The translations under genes and the position numbers were made by a program. From an uncultured Spirochaetaceae bacterium (GTDB lineage Bacteria > Spirochaetota > Spirochaetia > Treponematales > Treponemataceae): a DNA stretch of 64,000 nucleotides. The notes below the pieces were generated by a model. The model saw nothing but the letters and a program-made list of their open reading frames with translations. It was not told the origin of the DNA and searched no databases. The stretch is from assembly GCA_902799665.1 (NCBI GenBank), contig CADCBK010000014.1, forward strand, positions 38,980 to 102,979, given 5' to 3'. Every line of letters starts with the position of its first letter. Positions within the stretch are counted from its first letter, which is position 1. Below are positions 33,663-43,060 of this stretch, piece after piece.

Positions 33663-34985
33663 ATGAACATTATTTCCACGCCGCATAAGCTTGGCGGCAA
33701 AATCACGGTGCCGGGCTCAAAGAGCCACACGATAAGGGCTCTCATTCTTTCCGCTTTGGCGGAAGGCAAGTCAAAGATTTCAAATCCGCTTTTCAGCGCG
33801 GACTGCCTTAGCGCCGCCAACGCGATTCCTCTTTTGGGAGCGGGCGTGGATTTTGGCGACGGCACCGTTTGGACTGTGAGCGGCGCGGGAAAGGACATCC
33901 ACCTTCCGACCGACGTGGTGAACGTTGGAAACTCCGGCTCCCTCCTTTACTTTTTGTCGCCCATCTGTTCCACCTTTGAAGGAACGGCTGTCTTTACCGG
34001 AGACGCAAGCATCCGAAAAAGGCCCGTGCATCACGTGGCCGACGTAATAAGGCAAATGGGAGCCGACGCTTGCTGCGCCGTTCCCGGAACCACGACCTGC
34101 CCGCTAATCGTCCGCGGAAAAGCCGACGGAAAAAACGTCGTCCGCACCGAAGGCTCGATTTCAAGCCAATACATAACCGGAATGATGATGGCCGCGCTGC
34201 GCTTGCCGGGCGGCTTGAAAATCGAATTGTCCGACCCAAAAGAAACGCCCTACCTTACGATGACAAAATTGTGGCTGGAAGAATTTGGCGCCAAGGTTCA
34301 AATGTCGGACGACTTTAAAACGATTTCCGTAACGCCGCCCGCCCAGCTTAAGGCCAAGGACTTTGCCATTCCCAGCGATTGGGAAGGAGTGGCCTTTCCG
34401 CTAATCGCCGCGCTTTTGACGGACAGCAAAATAACGATTCAAAACGTGGACTTTTCGGGAAGCCAGGGCGACGACAAAATCGTCGGCGTCTTGCGCTCGG
34501 TCGGCGCCGACATTGTGGAAGATAAAAACGCAAAGACGCTCACCGTTAACGGCGGAAAGCCCTTGAGCGCGCGCAACCTTCCGGGCCAAACTTTGCGCGT
34601 ACCGATTTCAGGATTCCCGGACGCGATTTGCGCGCTTGCTGTGGCCGCCTGCTTTATCGAAGGAAAGACGGTTATCGAAGACGCCGCCGTTTGCCGCCGC
34701 AAGGAAACAGACCGCATCTCTACGCTTAAAGCGGAATTGGAAAAAACCGGCGCCAAAGTTGAGGAAGGCCCGGACTGGCTTGCGATTTACGGCGGACAAA
34801 AATTGCATGGCGCGCAAATTCAAAGCCACGACGACCACCGAATCGCGATGGCGGCGGCCTGTCTTGGACTTGCGCTTCCTGCCGGAGAAAAGATTGAAAT
34901 TGTCGGAGCGGAATGCGCGAGCGTATCGTTCCCGCGCTTTTACGAATTGATGAACGGCTTGGGCTGCGGCTTTACGGAAGCCTAA
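33663..34985 (+). CDS. aroA: 3-phosphoshikimate 1-carboxyvinyltransferase (EPSP synthase)
   Basis: A 440-residue shikimate-pathway enzyme joining phosphoenolpyruvate and shikimate 3-phosphate. Motifs: KITVPGSKSHTIRALIL at the N terminus, GNSGSLLYFL in place of the common GNAGTAMR, GDASIRKRP, QYITGMMMAALRL, RRKETDRIS and HDDHRIAMAAACLGL. The divergent GNSGSLL loop suggests a class different from E. coli AroA. The ATG at 33663 is preferred over an in-frame ATG at 33627, which lies in the -35 box. Its product would feed chorismate synthase, whose gene at 22.6 kb is broken in this sequence. Its 3' end overlaps the convergent OhrR-like gene by four bases. Confidence 0.94.
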   Translation: MNIISTPHKLGGKITVPGSKSHTIRALILSALAEGKSKISNPLFSADCLSAANAIPLLGAGVDFGDGTVWTVSGAGKDIHLPTDVVNVGNSGSLLYFLSPICSTFEGTAVFTGDASIRKRPVHHVADVIRQMGADACCAVPGTTTCPLIVRGKADGKNVVRTEGSISSQYITGMMMAALRLPGGLKIELSDPKETPYLTMTKLWLEEFGAKVQMSDDFKTISVTPPAQLKAKDFAIPSDWEGVAFPLIAALLTDSKITIQNVDFSGSQGDDKIVGVLRSVGADIVEDKNAKTLTVNGGKPLSARNLPGQTLRVPISGFPDAICALAVAACFIEGKTVIEDAAVCRRKETDRISTLKAELEKTGAKVEEGPDWLAIYGGQKLHGAQIQSHDDHRIAMAAACLGLALPAGEKIEIVGAECASVSFPRFYELMNGLGCGFTEA

Positions 34986-35440
34986 GCCTGCTCGCCGCCC
35001 CTAAAATTTTCAAGCATTTTGTGAAGGTTTTTCATAAGCGCGTCGCCGTCAACCTGGTCCAGCTTGGCTTCGCATATCAACTTGTCGGGATTTTCGCGGC
35101 ACTTTTTTTCCAAGCCTTTCCCTTTTGAAGTGAGGCTGATGATTACGCTGCGCTCGTCGTTGGGGCTTCGCTCGCGGACCACCAAAGATTTTTCCGCCAT
35201 CTTTTTTAAAAGCGGAGTCAGCGTTCCCGAATCCAAGAAAATTTTCTGGCCCAATTCTTTTACGGGAACCTTGTCCTTTTCCCAAAGGGCCATCAAAACG
35301 ACATACTCTGTGTAAGTCAAGTCCAGGGGATCAAGAATCGGCTTGTAGGCTTTTATGATTTCGCGCGAGCAAGCGTACAAGGCAAAGCAAAGCTGCTTGT
35401 CAAGGCGCAAAAGCTCCGGGTCGTTCTTATTTACTTGCAT
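34982..35440 (-). CDS. ohrR: MarR-family regulator, OhrR-like
   Basis: A 152-residue winged-helix repressor. The N-terminal LCFALYACSREIIKAY places a cysteine in the helix that carries the peroxide-sensing Cys of OhrR, and YTEYVVLMALWEKDKVPVKE with LDSGTLTPLLKKM is the typical OhrR recognition region. Redox sensing is therefore likely. No ohr peroxidase gene is nearby, so its target is elsewhere or is itself. A promoter overlapping a 10-bp inverted repeat suggests autorepression. Confidence 0.8.
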   Translation of the reverse strand: MQVNKNDPELLRLDKQLCFALYACSREIIKAYKPILDPLDLTYTEYVVLMALWEKDKVPVKELGQKIFLDSGTLTPLLKKMAEKSLVVRERSPNDERSVIISLTSKGKGLEKKCRENPDKLICEAKLDQVDGDALMKNLHKMLENFRGGEQA

Positions 35441-35480
35441 TTTTTAAGCATAGCATAAAATTAAAAATAATGCAAGTAAA
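35430..35480 (-). promoter_or_regulatory. Leaderless promoter and inverted-repeat operator of the OhrR-like gene
   Basis: Minus-strand TTGCAT (35470-35475), 17 bases, TATGCT (35447-35452), six bases, then ATG at 35440. A perfect 10-bp inverted repeat, TTTACTTGCA (35430-35439) with TGCAAGTAAA (35471-35480), brackets the promoter. One arm covers the -35 box and the other covers the start codon. It is a good candidate autoregulatory site. Confidence 0.65.
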
Positions 35481-35509
35481 TTGTGTTCAATTTAATCTTG
35501 GCCGCGCCT

Positions 35510-38494
35510 CTATTCTTGGCTACCCAAGAAATTGTCCGCCAGCTTGTTCAAGGCGATGACCAAGTCGTCCTCTTCCAAGAAGCCGGCCAAGGCCTTCATG
35601 TCGGTAACAACGATTCGGGCAAGCTCGTCCTGGGAATAGTCGGTGTTCACGTCTTCCTCTTGAACAAAGTCAGACAGCGCGCCGCTCTTTCTCAATGCGT
35701 GCGAAGTCTTTAAGAGGCCGGGCCTTCCTTCCAGCTTGGAAATCAAGTAGTCCAAAGTGACGCGCGTGCGGCTTTGCAAGAATTCCTTTCTTTCGCTTTC
35801 GGGAAGGGATTCGCTAAGCGCGCGCAAGGTTTTGAAAAGCTTTATCTCGGCCGAATAATCGCGGTCGGAGCCGTCCTTTTTAAGGATGTTCTCAATCGCG
35901 GGAATCATTTCGGTGGCCTTTTGCACGGCGCTGTCAAAGGTCGGCGGCTCCGGCTCTGGTTCAGCTTCCGGTTCGGGAGCGGCGGCTTCTTCTTCGACGG
36001 CGGTTTCTTCTTCGATTACGGGTTCCTCTTCGACAGCGGTTTCTTCTTCGATTGCAGGCTCTTCTTCGATTACGGGTTCCTCTTCGACGACAGCCTCTTC
36101 TTCTGCAACAGGCTCATCTTCAACAGCAGGCTCAGAAGCGGGCGCGTCCACAAAAGACTCTTCATCGTCAGAAAACTTGTCCGCCGCGTCTTCGGCGACA
36201 TCTTCTTCCGCTTCCTCTTCGCCGGGAACAGTCGTTCCAAGAATATCGTCAAACAAATCGTCAAGGCCGTCGTCATCCGCAGTCTCCTGAGGCTCTTCAG
36301 GCGCTTTTTCGTCAACTTCTTTTTCGGCCTCTTTTTCGGCCTTGTATTCCTCAAGCGCTTCGGCGGCTTTCTTCGCCGCTTCTTCGGCCATTTGCTCCAT
36401 GCGCTCGTTCAACTCGTCTTGGCTTTGCTCTATAGCCTGAGCGTTGTCGGCGGCCTTTTGCGCGGCGTACCAAGCCTTTTCGGCGGAGTCGCTGGCCTTC
36501 TTGGCGTTGTCTTCGATTTGCGCCATTTTGTTCATCAAGTCGCGGTTTGCGTTTTCCAATTCGCGAAGGCGTTCGTCGGCGCGCGGATCAGGCGCGTAGC
36601 TTTGCGGCGGATAGTTTTGCGGAGGATAGTCGCGCGGCGGTTCGTAGCGCTGGGGCTGAGGCTGCGGTTCATACGGAGGCTCGTATGCGGGTTCAGAATT
36701 ATAGGCCGGCTCTTCTTCGGCTGTAGAGGCGGCGCCAGAAACGTCCTCGCCAGGAAGCTTCGAGTCAAAGTCAAAGGGCGTCTCATCTTCCTCAGGCTTA
36801 TCCTTTAACGTTGACTCGTCGCCAAGGAGATCCATGTCGTTGGTCTTCTCGTCTTCCTCTTCTTCCTTGTCGGTTGAATCGGCTATGTCGCCAAAATCGA
36901 CTTCAGGCTCGTCTTCCAAAAGCGGAGACTTTCCAAAGGCGTCAAAGTCAAAGTCGTCTGTCGTCAATTCCTCTTGCTCTTCTTCCTTTTCCTCCACAAT
37001 GTTTTCTTCCTGGCCCATGTCAATCTGAACGCTGTCCGTTTCGTCAAAGCCCGCGTTCAAGTCTTCGTCTTCGTTCATGTCAAAGCCCAAGTCAAGAGGC
37101 TCCGCTTCCTTTCCGATGGAGGAAGCGATTCTAGCGGAAGACTGCTTGGCCATTTTGTTTTCGCTTCCCAATTCCAAGGCCCTGTTATAAGCGGCAAGAG
37201 CGTCGTTAATATTTCCCATTGACTCTTCCACCTGCGCCAAAGCGACGTAGGCGTTTGAACTGCTGGGCGCTGTTTGCTTGATGTATTCCTTTATCTTGCT
37301 TTCGGCCTTCGCCATGTTTCCTTTTTGCTTGTAGCGCTTTGAAGCGTTCTTAAGGTGTTCCTTATAAGAAGGGTCAAAACTTTCTATTTTTTTGTAGCAA
37401 GAGTCGGCGCTATTTTCGTCGTCGGAGCAAATGTAATACTGGCCGGCCAGGTCAAGGGTTTCCAAATCGTCTTGGTCCTTGTCCATCAAAGCCTTTAGGT
37501 CTTTGTTGGCCGCAGCCATCTTCTTTGCGCTAAGATTTATTGAAACCGAATCCTTGGTGACCCTGTCGTCGTCGGCGGCAATTGACTTGGCCTTTTGAAT
37601 CGCGTCAACCGCGTCGGCGTTCTTTCCCTGCGCCTCATACGATTTCGCCAAGCCCAGCAAGGCCTTCACTCTTTTTGGGTCGGACTTAAGCGAAAGCTTG
37701 TAGCGCTCCTCCGCTCCCTCGTAAAAATCCTCGGCCATGTATATGTCGCCCATCAAGGACTGAAGCCGCGCGCTGTCGCCATTCACTTTTATCGCTTGCT
37801 CGGTAATGTTTTCCGCTTCCTTGATTCTTCCCTTCTTAAAAAGAAGGCGCGCGTACTCTACGTAGGCTTCCTTCCAGCCTGGCTTGTAGCGCAAGGCGGC
37901 CTCGTACTCGCGGATCGAACCGTCGATGTTGCCTGAAGACTCGTAAGTGTGCGCCAAGTTAAAGTGCAAAATCGGATGGTTGGGGTCAACCTTAAGACCC
38001 ATTTGGTAGGCCTGAATCGCCGCGTCATATTCTTTTTTCAGCTCATAAATCGAACCCATGTGATTGTAAGCCAAAACATCGTTGGGGTTCAAAGTGACGA
38101 CGGTTTCAAAGCAGTCAATCGCGTCCTTGAATTTTTCCTGGAACTTGTATGTGAATCCAAGGTTGTAGTAAACTTGAACGTCCTTGGCTCCAGCGGAAAG
38201 CGCCTTGTTCAAAACCTCGATGGACTTGTCGTATAATTTTATGCGGCGGTAGATTCCGCCCAAAGTCAAAAGAAAGTCGGGATTCTTTGGCTCAAGCGTC
38301 AAAAGCGTTTCGTAAATGTCTTGCGCCTTTTTGTCTTCGCCGCTTTTTATGTAAACATTTCCCAAGCGCTTCAAAAGCTCCAAGTCGCTGGGCCTGTCCT
38401 TTAGCAAGGTGGAATAAAGTCGCGCGGCCAAAGCGTAGTCGCGCGACATGACCGCTGAGTCAGCTCTATTTAAAAGCAAAGAATTCTCTGACAT
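35510..38494 (-). CDS. Large TPR protein with Glu/Ala-rich C-terminal half
   Basis: A 994-residue protein. Residues about 10-460 are consecutive tetratricopeptide repeats (ADSAVMSRDYALAARLYSTL, FLLTLGGIYRRIKLYDKSIE, YYNLGFTYKFQEKFKDAIDC). Residues 480-600 are acidic, a Pro/Tyr/Gln-rich patch follows (PPQNYPPQSYAPD), then a coiled coil near 650-740. An EEEPVIEEE low-complexity stretch precedes a helical C-terminal domain (about 870-990: IPAIENILKKDGSDRDYSAE, LDYLISKLEGRPG). There is no signal peptide, so it is cytoplasmic as read. A Shine-Dalgarno (GGAGA) precedes ATG. It follows the LamG/FN3 gene by 36 bases. Spirochaetes encode several such TPR scaffolds; the function is unknown. Confidence 0.82.
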   Translation of the reverse strand: MSENSLLLNRADSAVMSRDYALAARLYSTLLKDRPSDLELLKRLGNVYIKSGEDKKAQDIYETLLTLEPKNPDFLLTLGGIYRRIKLYDKSIEVLNKALSAGAKDVQVYYNLGFTYKFQEKFKDAIDCFETVVTLNPNDVLAYNHMGSIYELKKEYDAAIQAYQMGLKVDPNHPILHFNLAHTYESSGNIDGSIREYEAALRYKPGWKEAYVEYARLLFKKGRIKEAENITEQAIKVNGDSARLQSLMGDIYMAEDFYEGAEERYKLSLKSDPKRVKALLGLAKSYEAQGKNADAVDAIQKAKSIAADDDRVTKDSVSINLSAKKMAAANKDLKALMDKDQDDLETLDLAGQYYICSDDENSADSCYKKIESFDPSYKEHLKNASKRYKQKGNMAKAESKIKEYIKQTAPSSSNAYVALAQVEESMGNINDALAAYNRALELGSENKMAKQSSARIASSIGKEAEPLDLGFDMNEDEDLNAGFDETDSVQIDMGQEENIVEEKEEEQEELTTDDFDFDAFGKSPLLEDEPEVDFGDIADSTDKEEEEDEKTNDMDLLGDESTLKDKPEEDETPFDFDSKLPGEDVSGAASTAEEEPAYNSEPAYEPPYEPQPQPQRYEPPRDYPPQNYPPQSYAPDPRADERLRELENANRDLMNKMAQIEDNAKKASDSAEKAWYAAQKAADNAQAIEQSQDELNERMEQMAEEAAKKAAEALEEYKAEKEAEKEVDEKAPEEPQETADDDGLDDLFDDILGTTVPGEEEAEEDVAEDAADKFSDDEESFVDAPASEPAVEDEPVAEEEAVVEEEPVIEEEPAIEEETAVEEEPVIEEETAVEEEAAAPEPEAEPEPEPPTFDSAVQKATEMIPAIENILKKDGSDRDYSAEIKLFKTLRALSESLPESERKEFLQSRTRVTLDYLISKLEGRPGLLKTSHALRKSGALSDFVQEEDVNTDYSQDELARIVVTDMKALAGFLEEDDLVIALNKLADNFLGSQE

Positions 38495-38530
38495 TAATTT
38501 ATCTCCATTTTTATAATCGCTTCTTATATT

Positions 38531-40033
38531 TTATCTTCCAGGCCGCGCGTCAGCTTCGTTTGAAAGGTTTCCGCTGATTTGCGCCTCATCGTCAGAATAT
38601 GTCGAAACGGCAAAATAGTAAATAGCCCCGTTCCTCAATCCCGTCAACCTAAAGGACGTGATGTTGTCAACCTTAATCGGCGACGGCCCTTGGTCAGCGT
38701 CCGTTCCCAAATACTCGCCCGGCCTGTTTCCGTAAAAAATATAATAGCCGCCGGCGTTTTCGTCAACAGAATACGACCAAGTCAAATCCACCAAGCCGTC
38801 GCCTGGAATCGCCTTAACCCTAAAGGGCGCTGTTGGCGCAGGAACTTGCGTGTAATTGATTTTAATTTCAGTGACCGACGGCGTGGCGCGGCCCGCTCCG
38901 TCAGGGAACAAGTCGGCGGCTATTTGGAAGTATCGGCCCTTTACGCCCTTTATTGACTGGCCGCTCTTCACTCGGATCCACTTAGGCGCCTTGACAGGAT
39001 CGTTCCAGTTGTAAAAATTGTCGCCGGCGCGGACATAATAGCGGACTTCCGTTTGCGGCGGAACGCTGTCAACAATCTCAAGGCTGTCCATAACAGAAGC
39101 GGGGTTCACCATAATCGGCATGCTCTCAAAGCGGCCGCCGTCAATCTTGTACTTGTCGTAATTCAAATTTTTGGGCTGCGAGGAATCTATGACCCTTGAC
39201 AAAATTCTAAAGTCGTCAACGCAGCCTGTGTAGGCGGGCGCTATGCTAATCGGAGCGACCTCGCCCAACACCGGCTGGTAAATGGTCTTTCCTTCGCGGC
39301 CGCCTTCGGTGATGTACTTTAGGGCTTCGACGCGGGAATCGATTTTGCATTCCAAAAGCCCGCTTTCCTCGTCGTAGGAAATTTCGTGGTGGCTCCATTT
39401 GTTGGGAATCAGCGCTGAGTAGCTTAAAAGCGTCACCTCTCCGTTGTTGTCGGTGTAGCCGTCAAAGACATTGGTAAAGTTCCACTGCATTCTGTTGTTA
39501 AAAAAACAGGCCTCTATTCTTTGGAAAGAAACATAGTTGTTGACGATTCTTGACGAATGCCACTCAAAAACTTTTTCTCCGTTTTCGGCAATCGCGGGAC
39601 AAAGCCAAAATTCTATCGTCCAAGAGCCAGTTCCGCCCTGGCGTCCAAAAAAAGTTTCCGGCCCCGCGCGCAAGACCAGGCCCTTTCCGTTTCCGCGGCT
39701 AAGGGCCGAATAGTGGCCCATAACGGCTTTTGGCGAGCGCAAGAGCGAATTGCTTTGCGCGGCGAAATGCCCGCTCTTGTCGTCAAAGCTTTCAAAGTCC
39801 AAAAGCAAGTCGGTGTCGCTCGTTATCGCGCGAGCGTTTGTCGAAAGCTCCACCGCCTCGTAGCCAAAGCGGCCCGTACCAAAAGTCACGCCTTCGGAAG
39901 AAGAAAGTTCCGGCCAGCCAGTCTTTCCGCCCAAAACAATGGTCTTGCTTTCGGCGAAAGCGTTCCACCCCAAAAACAGCCAAAAGGCTAGACAAAAGCA
40001 GAGAAAAATTGTTATCTTTTTATCAGCGTTCAT
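38531..40033 (-). CDS. Exported LamG-like and fibronectin type III protein
   Basis: A 500-residue protein with a signal peptide (MNADKKITIFLCFCLAFWLF..., cleavage near AFAES). Residues about 90-280 look like a concanavalin/LamG jelly roll (GSWTIEFWLCPAI, NKWSHHEISYDEESGLLECK, GCVDDFRILSRVID). Residues about 400-495 form a fibronectin type III domain (APTAPFRVKAIPGDGLVDL, FRLTGLRNGAIYYFAVSTYS). A carbohydrate- or protein-binding envelope role is likely. It is probably co-transcribed with the TPR gene downstream. Its start codon is only 15 bases from that of the divergent uvrC. Confidence 0.8.
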   Translation of the reverse strand: MNADKKITIFLCFCLAFWLFLGWNAFAESKTIVLGGKTGWPELSSSEGVTFGTGRFGYEAVELSTNARAITSDTDLLLDFESFDDKSGHFAAQSNSLLRSPKAVMGHYSALSRGNGKGLVLRAGPETFFGRQGGTGSWTIEFWLCPAIAENGEKVFEWHSSRIVNNYVSFQRIEACFFNNRMQWNFTNVFDGYTDNNGEVTLLSYSALIPNKWSHHEISYDEESGLLECKIDSRVEALKYITEGGREGKTIYQPVLGEVAPISIAPAYTGCVDDFRILSRVIDSSQPKNLNYDKYKIDGGRFESMPIMVNPASVMDSLEIVDSVPPQTEVRYYVRAGDNFYNWNDPVKAPKWIRVKSGQSIKGVKGRYFQIAADLFPDGAGRATPSVTEIKINYTQVPAPTAPFRVKAIPGDGLVDLTWSYSVDENAGGYYIFYGNRPGEYLGTDADQGPSPIKVDNITSFRLTGLRNGAIYYFAVSTYSDDEAQISGNLSNEADARPGR

Positions 40034-40048
40034 CGCTTGTCCCCAACT

Positions 40049-41971
40049 ATGAATTCAATAAATTCGGATCGAGAAAAATTGCGCCAAACCGCGTTAAAAG
40101 CGCCTCACTCCAGCGGAGTTTACTTGTGGAGAAATCCGCAAGGGACCGTCATTTACGTCGGCAAGGCTAAAAATCTCAAGAACCGCCTTAGCTCATATTT
40201 TTCAGGAAGCAAGGACATCAAGACCCGTCTCTTGATTTCCCGCGCCCAATCAATTGAGTATATCACAACAGCGAACGAATACGAAGCGTTCCTGCTGGAA
40301 AACAATTTAATAAAAAAATATTCGCCGCGATACAACATAAGCCTAAAGGACGGAAAATCCTACCCCGTCTTGCGCGTGACAAACGAAAAATTCCCGCGCG
40401 TATTCAAGACCCGCCAAATGATTCAAGACGGCTCCCTTTACTTTGGCCCTTTTCCTGACGTCACAGCGCTGGACACGTTCATAGACACTTTGTACAAACT
40501 GTATCCTCTGCGCCACTGCAAACAGTTCAAGGAACGCGACTATCCTTGCCTTTACTACCACATCGGACGCTGCAAGGCGCCCTGCTGCAAAAAAATCGAC
40601 AAAGACTCCTATAACGCTTATATCGGAGAAATTTCAGAACTGCTTGAGGGAAAAGGAAAGGAAACAGAAGAGAAGCTTGAGCGCGAAATGAAAGCCGCAG
40701 CGGCCGAGCTTAACTTTGAAAAAGCCGCTAGAATCCGCGACGGGCTAAAAGCCTTGATGATAATGCAAAACCAAAACGTGGTGGAGGACTTTTCGTCCGA
40801 AGACAGGGACTACATCGCCTTTTGGCGCGAAGGAGAGCTGGCCAGCTTTACCGCGCTTAAAATCCGCGACGGAAGGGTTCAGGGCCGCGACAACTTCCGC
40901 GTCACAAGCCTTAACGAGGACGACGAAATTTTGCCTGAGTTCATCGCGGCCTATTACGGCGACGACGATGAGCTTCCGCCCGCGATTTACGTTCCGTCGC
41001 AAGGCGGCCTTGAAAGCATGGAACGCTGGCTAAAGGAAAAATTTGGCGAAAAGACAAAAATAGTTTTGGTCACAGACGGCATGGAAGGCGCCGCCCGCCA
41101 CAAGGCCGCGATAGAAATGGCAAGGCAAAACGCGCATGAGGACATCATCCGGCGCATGAGGGAACGGGGCGACATGCCGGCGCTGCAGGAATTAAAGGAA
41201 GAGCTTGGCCTTAAAAGCCTTCCCGTTAGAATAGAAGGCTTTGACATCGCGCACATCGGCGGAAAATTCCCTGTCGCGTCGCTAATCAGCTTTTACAACG
41301 GAAACCCCGACAAAAAAAATTACCGCTACTTTAGGCTAAAGACCACAAACGGAATCATCGACGACTTTGCCTCTATGCGCGAAGCCGCGACGCGCCGCTA
41401 CACAAGGCTTTTAAACGAAGGCGCCGATCTTCCCGACTTGATATTGATAGACGGCGGCATCGGCCAAGTCAACGCGGTCGAAGGCGTTTTGCGGGCGCTG
41501 GACTTGGACATACCGGTTGCGGGTTTGGCGAAGCGCGACGAAGAAATATACAAGCCCGGCGACTCAACGCCGATAACGCTTCCAAAGCGCAGCGACGCGC
41601 TTCGCCTTTTGCAGCGAGTGCGCGACGAAACCCACCGCTTTGCCACCAGCCGAAACCAGCGCCTTAGGACAAAGGAAAACGTTGTTTCGGCCTTCGCGGC
41701 GCTGCCTGGAATCGGAGCCAAGCGCGAGCGCATCCTTACGCAAAAATTTATGACGCTAGAAAATCTTGCCGCCGCCCAAGAGGCCGACGTCGCCCAAGCG
41801 CTTGGAATAAAGGCGCAAGCCGCCGCGGAAATTTTGATGCAAGCGCGCCGCCTAAGCCAAGAGCGCAATCAAAAAAAGGAAGCGCAAATGCAATCGCTTA
41901 AAGAGGCCGGAACGACAAAGGAAATCGCGGCGCATAACGAATGGATCGCGAGCCTGGCCGACGAGGCGTAA
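40049..41971 (+). CDS. uvrC: Excinuclease ABC subunit C
   Basis: A 640-residue nuclease that makes both incisions in nucleotide excision repair with UvrAB. The GIY-YIG domain is at the N terminus (GVYLWRNPQGTVIYVGKAKN). A CKAPCC cysteine cluster near residue 185, the UVR motif (AELNFEKAARIRDGLKAL), the RNase H-like domain (IEGFDIAHIGG, ILIDGGIGQVNA) and a C-terminal helix-hairpin-helix (LPGIGAKRERIL) follow in order. The ATG at 40049 is chosen over an in-frame TTG at 40037. With a 15-base divergent gap, its promoter must lie inside the neighbouring gene. uvrD, its partner in repair, lies at the start of the window. Confidence 0.95.
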   Translation: MNSINSDREKLRQTALKAPHSSGVYLWRNPQGTVIYVGKAKNLKNRLSSYFSGSKDIKTRLLISRAQSIEYITTANEYEAFLLENNLIKKYSPRYNISLKDGKSYPVLRVTNEKFPRVFKTRQMIQDGSLYFGPFPDVTALDTFIDTLYKLYPLRHCKQFKERDYPCLYYHIGRCKAPCCKKIDKDSYNAYIGEISELLEGKGKETEEKLEREMKAAAAELNFEKAARIRDGLKALMIMQNQNVVEDFSSEDRDYIAFWREGELASFTALKIRDGRVQGRDNFRVTSLNEDDEILPEFIAAYYGDDDELPPAIYVPSQGGLESMERWLKEKFGEKTKIVLVTDGMEGAARHKAAIEMARQNAHEDIIRRMRERGDMPALQELKEELGLKSLPVRIEGFDIAHIGGKFPVASLISFYNGNPDKKNYRYFRLKTTNGIIDDFASMREAATRRYTRLLNEGADLPDLILIDGGIGQVNAVEGVLRALDLDIPVAGLAKRDEEIYKPGDSTPITLPKRSDALRLLQRVRDETHRFATSRNQRLRTKENVVSAFAALPGIGAKRERILTQKFMTLENLAAAQEADVAQALGIKAQAAAEILMQARRLSQERNQKKEAQMQSLKEAGTTKEIAAHNEWIASLADEA

Positions 41972-41988
41972 GCCGCGCGGCAGTTTTG

Positions 41989-42932
41989 TCATGCCAACGC
42001 TTCAAGCAGCGCGACCAATAGCGGAATCGTGACGACGCAGGCGGCGCTAGAGACGGCCACCAAAAGGCTTGCGTAATCCGCGTCCTTTTTGAACACAACG
42101 GCGAAACTAGAAACGCTCATGCCGACCGGGCAAGAAGCCGCGATGAAGAGCACGCTCATTATCAATTGAATTTCCGAGACAAAGCTAAAGGCGCGCATGG
42201 CAAAAAGCGTCGCGGCAAGCAAAATCAAGGGGCAAACGACAAGGCGCAAAAAGACGTCGCGCGCCAACGGCAAGACAATTGGCCTTGAAAAAGCATGGGC
42301 CGGCGACGCGGCCGCGTTTTTGTCTTGCCCGGATTTTTCTTTCGCGCCGCCAAAGGAAGCGAACAAAAGGCCAAGCAGTATCATGCTGGCCGCGCCGTTG
42401 CAAGCGCCAATCATTTTCAAAGGCTCGATGATTACGTAGGGCGTTTTAAAAGGCAGGCAAAAAACGGCCAAGCCGGCCGCGCAAGCCAAAACGTTTGGGT
42501 TCGTCAGAATCTTCAGCGGCCGCATCGTTCCGGTCATAAGCCATTCGCCCCAAATCCAAAGCAAGACGTTGAAGACTAAAATGTAGCCCATAAGGAAAAA
42601 AACGCCCTCGCTTCCAAAGACGCCGTTTATAAGCGGAATGCCGATAAAGCCGGAGTTGGTGAAAACAATTCCGATTTTGCTAAGGGAGTCGCGGCCGGAT
42701 TTTTGGCCTTGCAAGCAATCTTCGGCGAGGCCGGATTTTTGGCCTTGCACTTGGCGGCGCTAAAATCCACGTCAAAAGTAGAGACAATCATGCAGGGATT
42801 TATGACATATAAAAGAAGGCGGCTTAAATACTGCGACGCGTCCTTTCCAAAACCGTTCTTGCGCGAAAAGAAAAAGCTTATAATTACGATAATCGCCATC
42901 ACTAAAAGCTGGCGGGCAACTGTCAAATACAT
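41989..42932 (-). pseudogene. AEC-family (auxin efflux carrier-like) permease, disrupted
   Basis: Two frames encode parts of a membrane transporter. The N-terminal part (42932 to about 42760) has MYLTVARQLLVMAIIVIISF and LSRLLLYVINPCMIVSTFDV, typical of AEC helices 1-2. The C-terminal part (from about 42685 to 41989) resumes with DSLSKIGIVFTNSGFIGIPL and ILVFNVLLWIWGEWL, followed by five more helices. The helix normally between them is replaced by about 65 bases containing two 21-base direct repeats, out of frame. A functional transporter is not encoded as read. It could be a true pseudogene or an assembly error. Confidence 0.8.
42693..42749. repeat. Two 21-base direct repeats at the lesion in the AEC gene
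   Basis: A 21-base sequence beginning GGCCGGATTTTTGG occurs at 42693-42713 and again at 42729-42749, offset by 36 bases. It sits exactly where the transporter reading frame breaks, so it may mark an insertion, a dispersed repeat or a mis-joined segment. Confidence 0.8.
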
Positions 42933-43060
42933 GGCCTTATAGTAACCTTTTGGCGCGGAAAAATCAAGAAATTTAGGGCAAAGCCCGCCCCGCCCCCTTG
43001 AAATTTTCCCATTTTTAGCCGATAATCAAGGCAATTATAAAGTTCCATTTGGAGAAACGT

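Noticed and set aside
35990..36130. Repeated CTTCTTCGATTACGGG-type units, CRISPR-like at first sight
   Set aside because: They encode EEEPVIEEE low-complexity protein in frame, have no unique spacers and lie within the TPR gene.
35774..36808. 344-residue open frame antisense to the large TPR gene
   Set aside because: It is a shadow of the Glu/Ala-rich coding region (FF/GFL-rich low-complexity translation), with no ribosome site or family similarity.
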